A stretch of 64,000 bases of DNA from Williamsia sp. (GTDB lineage Bacteria > Bacteroidota > Bacteroidia > Chitinophagales > Chitinophagaceae). Below are positions 52,779-61,704 of this stretch, piece after piece. Where the stretch lies: assembly GCA_015069695.1 (NCBI GenBank), contig JADCRZ010000002.1, positions 124,001 through 188,000 of the forward strand. The letters are read 5' to 3'. The notes under the pieces were generated by a model. The model was not told where the DNA came from and did no database searches. It saw nothing but the letters and a program-made list of their open reading frames with translations. The translations under genes were made by a program, and so were the position numbers. Every line of letters starts with the position of its first letter. Position 1 is the first letter of the stretch.

Positions 52779-52820
52779 CATCGTAGACCCACACCTCCCG
52801 GGAGGGGTGGGTCTACGATG
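52779..52820. repeat. Palindromic intergenic repeat, copy C (42-bp near-perfect palindrome)
   Basis: Two 21-base arms match at 20 of 21 positions and meet at CCCGGG; it begins and ends with CATCGTAGACCCAC / GTGGGTCTACGATG. It lies 58 bp after the GH78 stop codon and 40 bp before the next start. It shares GTGGGTCTACGATGT with copy A. Confidence 0.8.
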
Positions 52821-52859
52821 TTTGTACGCCATCAATCAGGAAACAGCAAAAGAGCTTCA

Positions 52860-53993
52860 ATGAATATAAATATAAAAGCAGTTATTCTTCTGTCTCTCTT
52901 ACTTGTAACCACTTTCCTATCCGCCCAAAAAGTAAAAAAGGAAGTGCCACAGGCTGCCATGCAGCAGATCTATGAGGAAGTAAAGACGCCTTATAAATGG
53001 GGGCTGGTCGTGGTCCCTTCCAGTGATGCGCAGAAGATAGACTGTCCGAGCGTGTTTAGAAAAGGGGACATGTGGTATATGACGTACCTTTTGTTTAATG
53101 GTACAGGATATGAAACCTGGCTGGCCGAAAGCAGGGACCTGCTTCACTGGAAAACAAACGGACGCCTCTTGTCGCATGCAAGCGACACGACTGCCTGGGA
53201 CGCCCGCCAGCGGGCCGGATATATTGCGTTGCAGGACACGCGCTGGGAGGGCAGCTACGCGCTGGAGCGTTACAAGGGGAAATACTGGATGAGCTATATC
53301 GGCGGCAATGAAAAGGGATACGAAGCCGGCCTGCTTTCCCTGGGCATGGCTTACAGCACGGCTGATCCCGCAACTGTGCATGAATGGCAGCGGCTGCCTC
53401 AACCCATTCTTGCATCGAACGATCCGGATGTACGCTGGTGGGAGAACAAAAAACAATTTAAAAGCACGGTGATCCATGATGGGGGTAAGCTGACAGGCTA
53501 TCCATTTGTTATGTACTACAATGCCAATGGTGATTCAGCGAAGAACAACATCAAAACCCGTTGGTTTGAACGCATCGGCATGGCTGTTTCCACTGACATG
53601 GTGCATTGGAAACGGTTTCACCAGGAACCTGTCGTACACCATCCCGTGGGCATCACCGGCGACCCGGTTATCCAGAAGATCGGCCCGGTATGGGTGATGT
53701 TTTATTTCGGTGCGTTCTGGCAAGACAGAAAGGGTGCCTTTAACCGCTTTGCCTGTTCGTACGACCTGGTGAACTGGACCGACTGGAACGGCGAAAACTT
53801 AATCCAGTCATCCGAATCTTACGATGACCTGTATGCGCACAAATCATATGTTGTAAAATACAAAGGCGTGGTGTATCATTTTTACTGCGCCGTTAATAAA
53901 GGGGAGCAGCGCGGCATTGCAGTAGCCACCTCAAAGGACATGGGAAAGAGCAGCCTGGAGTTTGTAAACAGCCCGGCAGGCGGACAGAAATAG
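52860..53993 (+). CDS. Secreted five-bladed beta-propeller glycosidase (GH43/GH130-like)
   Basis: A 377-residue exported protein; the ATG at 52860 gives the signal peptide (NIKAVILLSLLLVTTFLSAQ), preferred to the frame start at 52818 inside the palindrome. Repeated propeller-blade sequences: DCPSVFRKGDMWYMTYLLFN, TWLAESRDLLHWK, MAYSTADPATVHEW and MAVSTDMVHWKRFHQEPV. The layout is that of GH43/GH62/GH130-type five-blade propellers; a clear GH43 DPx triad is not obvious, so GH130-like phosphorylase/hydrolase or GH43 remain open. Possible role: arabinofuranosidase or mannoside hydrolase of plant-wall glycan. Confidence 0.7.
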   Translation: MNINIKAVILLSLLLVTTFLSAQKVKKEVPQAAMQQIYEEVKTPYKWGLVVVPSSDAQKIDCPSVFRKGDMWYMTYLLFNGTGYETWLAESRDLLHWKTNGRLLSHASDTTAWDARQRAGYIALQDTRWEGSYALERYKGKYWMSYIGGNEKGYEAGLLSLGMAYSTADPATVHEWQRLPQPILASNDPDVRWWENKKQFKSTVIHDGGKLTGYPFVMYYNANGDSAKNNIKTRWFERIGMAVSTDMVHWKRFHQEPVVHHPVGITGDPVIQKIGPVWVMFYFGAFWQDRKGAFNRFACSYDLVNWTDWNGENLIQSSESYDDLYAHKSYVVKYKGVVYHFYCAVNKGEQRGIAVATSKDMGKSSLEFVNSPAGGQK

Positions 53994-54109
53994 TACAGAC
54001 ATTGACCTCTGTTAGTACAGCAGTGGGAAGGGTTTATAACATTCACTGAAACCCGTGCCGGTAATGTGTTTCGCAGGAATGCACGTACAGAAAGCAAAAC
54101 AACTGTTCA

Positions 54110-56515
54110 ATGAAAAAATTGTTTCTCTTTTCTCTCATCTTCCTCATCACCCGTCAACTTGCAGCGCAAAGAGCGATGGTGGATTTTAACGGGGGATGGA
54201 AATTCTACCTGGGAGATGACAGCACGGCCAGCCAGCCTGGTTACAACGACAATGCATGGCGGCAGCTCGATCTTCCGCACGACTGGAGCATTGAAGGCAG
54301 CTTCAGCGAAAAACATCCTGCCACTTTCAATGAAGGGGCCCTACCGGCAGGCATCGGCTGGTACAGCAAGGAGTTTACCATTCCGGAAACATCAAGGGGC
54401 AAACAGGTCAGCATCTATTTTGAAGGCGTGTATAAAAATAGCGAGGTATGGATCAATGGACATTACCTCGGTAAACGGCCTTCCGGGTACATCTCTTTTT
54501 ATTACCCGCTTTCTCCCTACCTGAAGTGGGGAAAAGAAAAGAACCGGATCGCCGTCCGGGTAGATAATTCAGCACAGCCTGATTCGCGGTGGTATACCGG
54601 CTCGGGTATTTACAGGAACGTGTGGCTGATTACAACGTCTGCCATTGCGGTGGATCATTGGGGAACTACTATTGCGACGCCTCGCATAAACAATAGCTCC
54701 GCTGCTGTTGCGGTCAGGCTGGCCATCGTGAATAAATCCGGAAAGCCCCGGCCTATCACTGTTCAGCTGGTAGTGAGTGATGCTGCCGGCAGGCGTGTGG
54801 CCACCAAAACTACTGCCCAACTTACAGTGCAGGATTCTGTAACGGACCTATCGGATGTGTTGACCGTTGCCCGTCCGCAACTGTGGTCGGTCCGCAAGCC
54901 TGTTCTGTATTCCCTTAAAACAATTATCCGTTCCGGCGGCCAGGTGCTGGATGTTTGTGAAACCCCCTTTGGCATCCGCTCTTTTTATTTTGATGCGGCC
55001 AAGGGTTTCTTTTTGAATGGCAAATACCTGAAGATACTGGGTGTTTGCAACCACCACGACCTGGGTGCGCTGGGCGCGGCCGTCAACGAAAAAGCCCTGG
55101 AACGCCAGCTGCGGCTCTTAAAAGACATGGGTTGCAATGCCATCCGCACTGCGCACAATCCGCCCGCTCCGCAGCTGCTGGCGCTTTGCGATAAAATGGG
55201 TTTTCTGGTAATGGATGAGGCATTTGATATGTGGGTAAAGCGAAAGAACCGGCAGGATTATCACCTGGACTTTGAAGCCTGGCACAAAAAGGATCTGGAA
55301 GACCAGGTCAGGCGCGATCGCAACCACCCCAGCGTATTTATCTGGAGCATCGGCAATGAGATCCGCGAGCAGTTCGACAGCAGCGGCACCCGGATCACCA
55401 GAGAGCTGGTAAACATTGTGAAGGGCCTCGACACAACCCGGCCGGTGACTTCGGCCCTCACCGAAAACATACCTGAAAAGAATTTTATTTATCAATCCGG
55501 CGCTTTGGACCTGCTTGGCTTTAATTACAAACCGGAAGCTTACCCTGACCTGCCGTCCAAGTTTCCAGGCCAAAAGCTTTTTGCTTCTGAAACCGGTTCC
55601 GCCCTGGCCACCCGCGGGCATTACGACATGCCTTCCGACAGCGCCCGCCGCTGGCCGCCCGATTCAAAAGGGCCTTTCACCGGCGGCAATCCTGATTTCA
55701 CGGTCTCTGCCTACGACAACACATTTGCGTACTGGGGCGCCAGTCACGAAGCTGCCTGGAAAGCGGTCAAGAAATACGATTTTATTGCCGGCCTGTTTGC
55801 CTGGTCTGGCTTTGACTTTCTGGGCGAACCCGTACCCTATCAATGGCCTGCACGCAGTGCTTATTACGGCATCATTGACCTGGCCGGTTTCCCAAAAGAT
55901 GTATATTATCTTTACCAAAGTGAATGGACAAACAAACCGGTGCTGCACCTTTTCCCGCACTGGAACTGGACACCCGGAAAATCAGTTGATGTATGGGCCT
56001 ACTACAATGAAGCCGATGAGGTAGAACTGTACCTGAATGGAAAATCCTTGGGTGTGCGCAAAAAGGAAGGAGACAGTTTACACGTCATGTGGAGGGTGCC
56101 CTTTGAACCGGGCACCCTGAAAGCAGTATCAAGAAAGAACGGGCACACCGTGCTGACAAAAGAAATTAGAACAGCCGGTCCGCCGGCAAAGATCAGGCTG
56201 GTAGCCGATAACAAAAGACTCAAAGCGGACGGCAAAGACCTGTTGTTTGTAACGGTCGGCATCACCGATGCCAACGGAATTCCAGTGCCCACGGCAGACA
56301 AGGAGGTCCGGTTCTCTCTCAACGGTCCGGGCCTCATTGCCGGTGTCGACAACGGCTCACAAACAAGCACAGAATCCTTCAAAGCTCCTCGCCGCAAAGC
56401 CATGAACGGATTGTGCCTCGCCATCATCCAATCAACCCGCCAGGCCGGAAAGCTGGTATTAACAGCCACTGCTGATGGATTGGAGCCGGCTAGTTTGGTG
56501 GTGGAATCGAAGTGA
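54110..56515 (+). CDS. Secreted GH2 glycosidase (beta-galactosidase/glucuronidase type)
   Basis: An 801-residue exported retaining glycosidase (signal LFLFSLIFLITRQLAAQR). Domain order: sugar-binding sandwich (GGWKFYLGDDS, LPHDWSIEGSF), immunoglobulin-like domain, TIM barrel. The acid/base is Glu417 in SIGNEIREQF, the nucleophile Glu494 in FASETGSALATRG. Tail contains DUF4982-like VDVWAYYNEADEVELYLNGK and a final Ig-like domain. GIIDLAGFPKDVYYLYQSEW is typical of Bacteroidota beta-galactosidases. The family covers galactosides, mannosides and glucuronides; galactoside most likely. Last enzyme before the AraC gene, which points the opposite way. Confidence 0.9.
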   Translation: MKKLFLFSLIFLITRQLAAQRAMVDFNGGWKFYLGDDSTASQPGYNDNAWRQLDLPHDWSIEGSFSEKHPATFNEGALPAGIGWYSKEFTIPETSRGKQVSIYFEGVYKNSEVWINGHYLGKRPSGYISFYYPLSPYLKWGKEKNRIAVRVDNSAQPDSRWYTGSGIYRNVWLITTSAIAVDHWGTTIATPRINNSSAAVAVRLAIVNKSGKPRPITVQLVVSDAAGRRVATKTTAQLTVQDSVTDLSDVLTVARPQLWSVRKPVLYSLKTIIRSGGQVLDVCETPFGIRSFYFDAAKGFFLNGKYLKILGVCNHHDLGALGAAVNEKALERQLRLLKDMGCNAIRTAHNPPAPQLLALCDKMGFLVMDEAFDMWVKRKNRQDYHLDFEAWHKKDLEDQVRRDRNHPSVFIWSIGNEIREQFDSSGTRITRELVNIVKGLDTTRPVTSALTENIPEKNFIYQSGALDLLGFNYKPEAYPDLPSKFPGQKLFASETGSALATRGHYDMPSDSARRWPPDSKGPFTGGNPDFTVSAYDNTFAYWGASHEAAWKAVKKYDFIAGLFAWSGFDFLGEPVPYQWPARSAYYGIIDLAGFPKDVYYLYQSEWTNKPVLHLFPHWNWTPGKSVDVWAYYNEADEVELYLNGKSLGVRKKEGDSLHVMWRVPFEPGTLKAVSRKNGHTVLTKEIRTAGPPAKIRLVADNKRLKADGKDLLFVTVGITDANGIPVPTADKEVRFSLNGPGLIAGVDNGSQTSTESFKAPRRKAMNGLCLAIIQSTRQAGKLVLTATADGLEPASLVVESK

Positions 56516-56579
56516 GTTCAGGTGAGTACGTAGCTAGTGCATCACACATTTTATGCACTGGTTAAATGTCTCTTTGCCT

Positions 56580-56610
56580 GAAGCCACTCCTGCTACACAG
56601 GAGTGGCTTC
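56580..56610. terminator. 13-bp perfect hairpin between GH2 and AraC genes
   Basis: GAAGCCACTCCTG (56580-56592), loop CTACA, and its exact complement (56598-56610). It lies between two converging genes and may serve both as terminator; no long T-run on either side. A smaller AGTGCAT/ATGCACT pair precedes it (56536-56559). Confidence 0.6.
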
Positions 56611-56645
56611 GGACCAAGTATCATGCCTGCGAATAAAATCTGAAC

Positions 56646-57551
56646 CTAATCCTTCTTGATCAACCTGTACTTCGTAGGCGACATGCCGATCACTTTGGAG
56701 AAGCGGCGGGAGAAATAATAGGGGTCATCGAAGCCGAGGGTGAGGGCGATCTTTTTGACTGACTCGTCGGTGAAGTCCAGCTGGCGGCTGGCTTTTTGCA
56801 TTTTCAGCTGGATGAAATAATCGATGGGCGCATAGCCGGTCTTTTGCTTGAACAGGCTGGAAAAGCGCGAGGGGGAATAATTGTAGCGGTTGCTGAGTTC
56901 ATTCAGGGAAAGGTTTTTATGGATGTGCTCCTGCATGTACAGAATGGCGCTGTCGACGCAGTTGATGTTGTCTGCCGTTGCCGTAAAGTGTTTTGAATTG
57001 TAAATAAACAAGCTGATAAAATGCGGGAGGCACATGTTTGCAAAGATCAGATTGTCCATGCTGTAGCCCAGCTCCAGCGCCTTGTATATTTTTGAAAAGC
57101 TGGAAAAAACCTCGATGCTGCTTTTTACATGATAAGGTTTGAAATGCGTTTGCACGGCATAGGTAGAATTAAAAAACGGGAGGAGCTCCCCGCCAAAATG
57201 GACCCAGTAAATGCTCCAAGGATCGTGGTCCCTGCTGCCATAAGCGTGTGGCAGGTTTTGCGGGAGCAGAAAAAATTCATTGGCCTTTACTTCGTATTGC
57301 TTGTCTTCTATCTTGTACCAGCCTGCACCATCTACACAGTAAAATAAAAAGTTTTCCGGCAAGCCTTTTTTCCGGAAAGTATAATGCCCGGCTGCTTTGG
57401 GATAATAGCCGAGGCTGGCAATGTACAGCTGCTTCAAAAAAGGATTGTTCAGCACATGCGACTTTAAAACAGGCTTGGGTATTTCAATGCGCTGGCGCCC
57501 CAGGCCATACCATATGTTCTTGTGCGAGCCCCCCTTCGTTAGATTTTCCAT
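56646..57551 (-). CDS. AraC-family transcriptional regulator
   Basis: A 301-residue DNA-binding regulator from ATG 57551 (the frame opens at 57572). The N-terminal part is a cupin-like sensing domain (ENFLFYCVDGAGWYKIEDK, NEFFLLPQNLPHAYGSRD). The C terminus has two helix-turn-helix motifs: LSLNELSNRYNYSPSRFSSL and KIALTLGFDDPYYFSRRFSK, ending GMSPTKYRLIKK. It lies between the GH2-ended enzyme block and the divergent DUF3826-SusCD-PL block, so it probably activates one or both in response to a sugar. Effector unknown. Confidence 0.92.
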   Translation of the reverse strand: MENLTKGGSHKNIWYGLGRQRIEIPKPVLKSHVLNNPFLKQLYIASLGYYPKAAGHYTFRKKGLPENFLFYCVDGAGWYKIEDKQYEVKANEFFLLPQNLPHAYGSRDHDPWSIYWVHFGGELLPFFNSTYAVQTHFKPYHVKSSIEVFSSFSKIYKALELGYSMDNLIFANMCLPHFISLFIYNSKHFTATADNINCVDSAILYMQEHIHKNLSLNELSNRYNYSPSRFSSLFKQKTGYAPIDYFIQLKMQKASRQLDFTDESVKKIALTLGFDDPYYFSRRFSKVIGMSPTKYRLIKKD

Positions 57552-57655
57552 CTGGCAATGTTTCTGATACAAACAGGTTTATGAACACCTGCATTGTAAA
57601 TTAATGATTTTTCGGAAGAACAGTAAAATCGTCCATCATCATAGTAAAAGATGAC

Positions 57656-57687
57656 ATTGTTTCCGCTTCGCGGACGGGCTAATTTTA
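57656..57687 (+). promoter_or_regulatory. Candidate promoter of the DUF3826 gene
   Basis: ATTG (57656-57659), 20-bp spacer, TAATTTTA (57680-57687): one mismatch in each element from TTTG / TAnnTTTG. The ATG is 21 bp downstream. Spacing is ideal but the match is only approximate. Confidence 0.4.
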
Positions 57688-57708
57688 TATGGAGAATAAA
57701 AGAACCAT

Positions 57709-58410
57709 ATGAAACATCGCTCATTCTCGCTGGCCCTGCTGCTTACGCTGGTCAGTGCCGCTTTTACAAACAGCGTTTCTGCACAGCAGGCCGCTTCCAC
57801 CAACGATCAAGAGCTGGCTTATACCCGCACTATCAACGAGCGGGCCGCAAAGATTGTAGCGCCCCTGGGCATCTCCGATAGTACTAAATCAAATCGGGTC
57901 AAAAAGCTGGTAGCCGACCAGTACCGGAGCCTCAATGAAGTGCACACCTATCGCAATGATCAGACAAAAGCTGTCAAATCTTCCGGCGCAGCAAAAGAAT
58001 CCGTCGACACCCAAACAAAACAGCTGGAAACAGAAGCCAACGCCAAACTGGACGAGCTGCACGCAAAATATATTGCCGCCCTTTCCGCTGAATTGACGCC
58101 TGCACAGGTTGACCAGGTTAAAGACGGTATGACCTATGGCGTAGTACATGTTACATACAAAGGGTACGAGGATATGATACCCTCCCTCACCGACAAACAA
58201 AAAGAGCAGATCATGGCCTGGCTGGTAGAAGCCCGCGAACACGCCATGGATGCTGAATCATCAGATAAAAAGCACGCCTGGTTCGGTAAATACAAGGGGA
58301 GGATCAACAACTATCTGTCTGCTGCCGGGTACGACATCACGAAAGAAAGGGAAGGCTGGCAGAAAAGGATCGCCGCCGCAAAAGCTGCATCCGGTACCCG
58401 CCAACCCTGA
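57709..58410 (+). CDS. Secreted DUF3826-family protein
   Basis: A 233-residue exported protein (signal HRSFSLALLLTLVSAAFTN, cleavage near VSAQ). Helical, Lys/Ala-rich, with the segment QVDQVKDGMTYGVVHVTYKG that marks DUF3826. Members are found with pectin-degradation loci of Bacteroidota and some Planctomycetes; biochemical role is unknown. First gene of the likely pectin set, 63 bp before susC. Confidence 0.85.
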   Translation: MKHRSFSLALLLTLVSAAFTNSVSAQQAASTNDQELAYTRTINERAAKIVAPLGISDSTKSNRVKKLVADQYRSLNEVHTYRNDQTKAVKSSGAAKESVDTQTKQLETEANAKLDELHAKYIAALSAELTPAQVDQVKDGMTYGVVHVTYKGYEDMIPSLTDKQKEQIMAWLVEAREHAMDAESSDKKHAWFGKYKGRINNYLSAAGYDITKEREGWQKRIAAAKAASGTRQP

Positions 58411-58473
58411 TTCCCATTCCAATTATTCTCTGGTACGTTTCGCTGTCATTTCTTCATTTATAATAAAAGCTAC

Positions 58474-61400
58474 ATGAACTATCGATTGCCGGGATGTTTA
58501 CTTGTATTGCTGCTCACCTTCTTCAGCTCCCTGACCCTTTTCGCACAGCAAAGAACGGTTTCCGGTGTGGTGCGGAACCAGGAAACCAAGGAACCCATGT
58601 CAGGCGTAACCGTCAGCATCAAAGGGGGTACAGCAAAATCACTTACAAATGAGAAAGGAGAATTTACCGTATCGGTACCTTCCAACGAGGCCATCCTGCG
58701 GTTCTCTTATGTGGGTTTTGTATTCCAGGAATTCGCGGTAGGTGATAAGTCCGATTTCGATGTCCCGCTCACCAAAGAGAACAGGGCCCTCGACGACGTC
58801 GTGGTAATAGGATACGGCGCCAAGAAACGCGTCAACGTACTGGGTTCTGTAGCCACCGTAAACCTGAAAGATGTGGAAGACCTGCCCGTAGCCAATCTGT
58901 CTACCGCACTGAAAAATACCGTTCCGGGCCTGGGTGTTGTACAGAGCTCAGGGCGGCCGGGTTCCAGTACCGCCATCAACATCCGAAACGCAACTACTTT
59001 CGGCGGACTGAGCACCGAACCGTTGTATGTGATTGACGGTATTACCTATGATGGTACCACCAACGGCGCATCAAACGGCAAGATCGCATTTGATAACCTC
59101 GACGTTACGCAGGTGGAAAGCATCAGCTTTCTGAAAGATGCTTCTGCGGCCATCTATGGCGCAAGAGGCGCCTATGGCGTTGTGCTGGTCACCACGAAAA
59201 GAGGCCGGCCGGGAAAACCTTCCATCACCTACTCCGGTTCTTACGGTCTTTCCGATGCCTCGCAAATGCCGGAGATGCTGTCTGCCTACGACCATGCACG
59301 GTTGTTAAACAACAAATACTACAGCAGGGGACTGGACAAATACCGCAATGCACAGGGTGTGCTGGTCTCATTGCCCGCTTTTTATACGCCTGAAGAATTG
59401 GAATACCTGAAAACGCACGACTACAGTTGGGTAGATGAAACCTGGAAGGCTTCCCACCTGCAACGCCATACCGTAAGCGTGAGCGGCGGTTCAGACAGGA
59501 TCACTTTTTTCGGCGGCGCCAATTATTACAAGGAAGACGGCAACCTGGGCGACCTCTATGCTTCCCGCTACGGACTTCGTTTTGGTTCCAATGCAAAAAT
59601 CACCAGCAACCTCACCGCCAATGTTTCCGTGAGCACGGACAACTCCATCAACGACAGACCAACACCGAAAGGCACCACCATCACCGACCAGAGCGACCAG
59701 ATGAACGGTACCATGAGCGCTTTGTTGCTGACACCCAAGTGGATCCCCATGTACATCAATAACCTGCCGGTCTATTCAGCCGTTCCCGGATGGCATCCGC
59801 GCGAATTGCAGAAAACCGGTACGTATGCAAGATCAAACAGTACAGGCATCAACCTGAATGCCAGTCTGGAATACAAAATTCCTGTGATAGAGGGTTTGTC
59901 ATTCCGCATAAATTATGGCAACAACAGGCGCATGACGAGCGGCAAGGAATACTATGTATCTTACCCGCTGTACAATTTTGTGAGAACCGGTGCCAGAACC
60001 GGGGCCTACTCCGGATACGGCGGTGTGAACTATACCCCGCAGAATGTAATCATCACATCCGATCTTACTACGGCCACTCCTGCCATCACCCAGATCAAGA
60101 ACGGCAATTCCCTGCAGACAAACGCGGCTCAATCAAGGGGATACCAGTTGAACGAGTCGGTGAACTACGCCCGCAAGTTCGGCAAGCATGACATCGGCTT
60201 ATTGCTGCTGGCTGAGCAAAGCGAATCCATGGATGAGCTGGTGGTGACGTCTGTAGAAAACCAGGTGATACCCGGCAAGGATGAGTTCTGGGCCTTCAGC
60301 CAGGACAGAAGCGTGTATGACCACAGAAGCCAGACACAGGAATCCGGAAGGGCCAGTTACCTGGGAAGATTCAACTACGCATACAACGACAAGTATCTGC
60401 TGGAAGCTGTCCTGCGTGCCGACGCTTCACCCAACTTCCCCCCGAACTCCCGCTGGGGATACTTCCCCTCCGTTGCTTTGGGCTGGAAAATATCGTCGGA
60501 AGACTTCTTTCAAAACAATGTAAAATTCCTGAACGACCTGAAAGTGAGGGCCAACTACGGATTTACCGGCAACGACAATGTGGCCAATTACCAGTATTAC
60601 GAACGGTATTCACAAACCACCGGTATGTTGTTCGGCACGGTACAAACCAATGGGCTGAATCCCAATGTTGTTCCCAATCCTTCTATTACCTGGGAAAAAT
60701 CAAGGTTCACGAACATTGGCCTCGACGGTACGTTCCTGAACAGGCGATTTAATTTCACACTCGAATACTATTACAAGCACAGCACAGACATGCTGGAAGC
60801 CTCCACCGTAACCGTGCCCATCACATTTGGCGGCAACATCGCCAGCCAGAACCACGGCATCTTAAACCAGTGGGGATATGAAGCGGCTATCGGCTACAGC
60901 GGCAACATCGGCAAAGACTGGACCTTTTATGTCAATACCAACTTCTCGGCAACCGATAACAAAGTAATTAGCAAGTATTACAACCTGCAGTCGGACACGG
61001 CATACAAGAACCCGATCGGAAAAAGAACCGACAGGGGTATTGAAGGATATATCGCCACCGGCATCATGAAAACACAGGCAGACGTAGACGCCTGGTATGC
61101 GAAACACCCGGGATGGCTGATCGGCAGCGATTCGTTGAGAGTAGGGGCGATGAACTTTCAGGACCTCAACGGCGATGGCAAGATATCGGATGCAGACATT
61201 ACGCAGATCATAAAAAGGGCCAACTCCCTGTTCGGAATGGGATTCAACCTGGGCGTTGGCTACAAGGGACTGAAGCTAAGCGCGAACATCAGCCTGGGGG
61301 TGGGCGGCTACAGGCTCTACGATGCAACCGCACGGGTATCCGTAACCGAAACCGCCAATGCGCTTTCCTACTGGGCCAACTCATGGTCGCCCGAAAACCC

Positions 61401-61683
61401 GAATGCCAAATATCCGGTTGCAGGCAGCCCGAACATAAACCAGGCCTCTACTTTCTGGGTCACGAAAAACACGAACATGCGGGTGAACAACATGCAGCTT
61501 TCTTACCAGTTGCCAGCCAGGATCGCCGGCAAATATAAAATACCACAGGTACGGCTCTATGCAGTAGGCACCAACCTGTGGAACATCATCAATCCGCAGA
61601 ATTACAAAGACCTCGGAAACAACAACGCGGTTGACTATCCCATCCTCCGCACTTATACGTTTGGCGCAAACGTTTCTTTATAA
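58474..61683 (+). CDS. SusC/RagA-family TonB-dependent transporter (operon 3)
   Basis: A 1069-residue outer-membrane importer with signal YRLPGCLLVLLLTFFSSLTL ending LFAQQ. It has the carboxypeptidase-like domain (SGVVRNQETKEPMSGVTVSI), plug (DDVVVIGYGAKKRVN, DASAAIYGARGAYGVVLVTT) and barrel, ending TYTFGANVSL. The plug loop holds VIDGITYDGTTNGASNGK, longer than in operon 1. It would import pectin oligosaccharides with the SusD downstream (context). An internal AAACGTTT near 61668 is not an operator. Confidence 0.96.
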   Translation: MNYRLPGCLLVLLLTFFSSLTLFAQQRTVSGVVRNQETKEPMSGVTVSIKGGTAKSLTNEKGEFTVSVPSNEAILRFSYVGFVFQEFAVGDKSDFDVPLTKENRALDDVVVIGYGAKKRVNVLGSVATVNLKDVEDLPVANLSTALKNTVPGLGVVQSSGRPGSSTAINIRNATTFGGLSTEPLYVIDGITYDGTTNGASNGKIAFDNLDVTQVESISFLKDASAAIYGARGAYGVVLVTTKRGRPGKPSITYSGSYGLSDASQMPEMLSAYDHARLLNNKYYSRGLDKYRNAQGVLVSLPAFYTPEELEYLKTHDYSWVDETWKASHLQRHTVSVSGGSDRITFFGGANYYKEDGNLGDLYASRYGLRFGSNAKITSNLTANVSVSTDNSINDRPTPKGTTITDQSDQMNGTMSALLLTPKWIPMYINNLPVYSAVPGWHPRELQKTGTYARSNSTGINLNASLEYKIPVIEGLSFRINYGNNRRMTSGKEYYVSYPLYNFVRTGARTGAYSGYGGVNYTPQNVIITSDLTTATPAITQIKNGNSLQTNAAQSRGYQLNESVNYARKFGKHDIGLLLLAEQSESMDELVVTSVENQVIPGKDEFWAFSQDRSVYDHRSQTQESGRASYLGRFNYAYNDKYLLEAVLRADASPNFPPNSRWGYFPSVALGWKISSEDFFQNNVKFLNDLKVRANYGFTGNDNVANYQYYERYSQTTGMLFGTVQTNGLNPNVVPNPSITWEKSRFTNIGLDGTFLNRRFNFTLEYYYKHSTDMLEASTVTVPITFGGNIASQNHGILNQWGYEAAIGYSGNIGKDWTFYVNTNFSATDNKVISKYYNLQSDTAYKNPIGKRTDRGIEGYIATGIMKTQADVDAWYAKHPGWLIGSDSLRVGAMNFQDLNGDGKISDADITQIIKRANSLFGMGFNLGVGYKGLKLSANISLGVGGYRLYDATARVSVTETANALSYWANSWSPENPNAKYPVAGSPNINQASTFWVTKNTNMRVNNMQLSYQLPARIAGKYKIPQVRLYAVGTNLWNIINPQNYKDLGNNNAVDYPILRTYTFGANVSL

Positions 61684-61704
61684 CGATTAAAACCCAAGGC
61701 ATAA

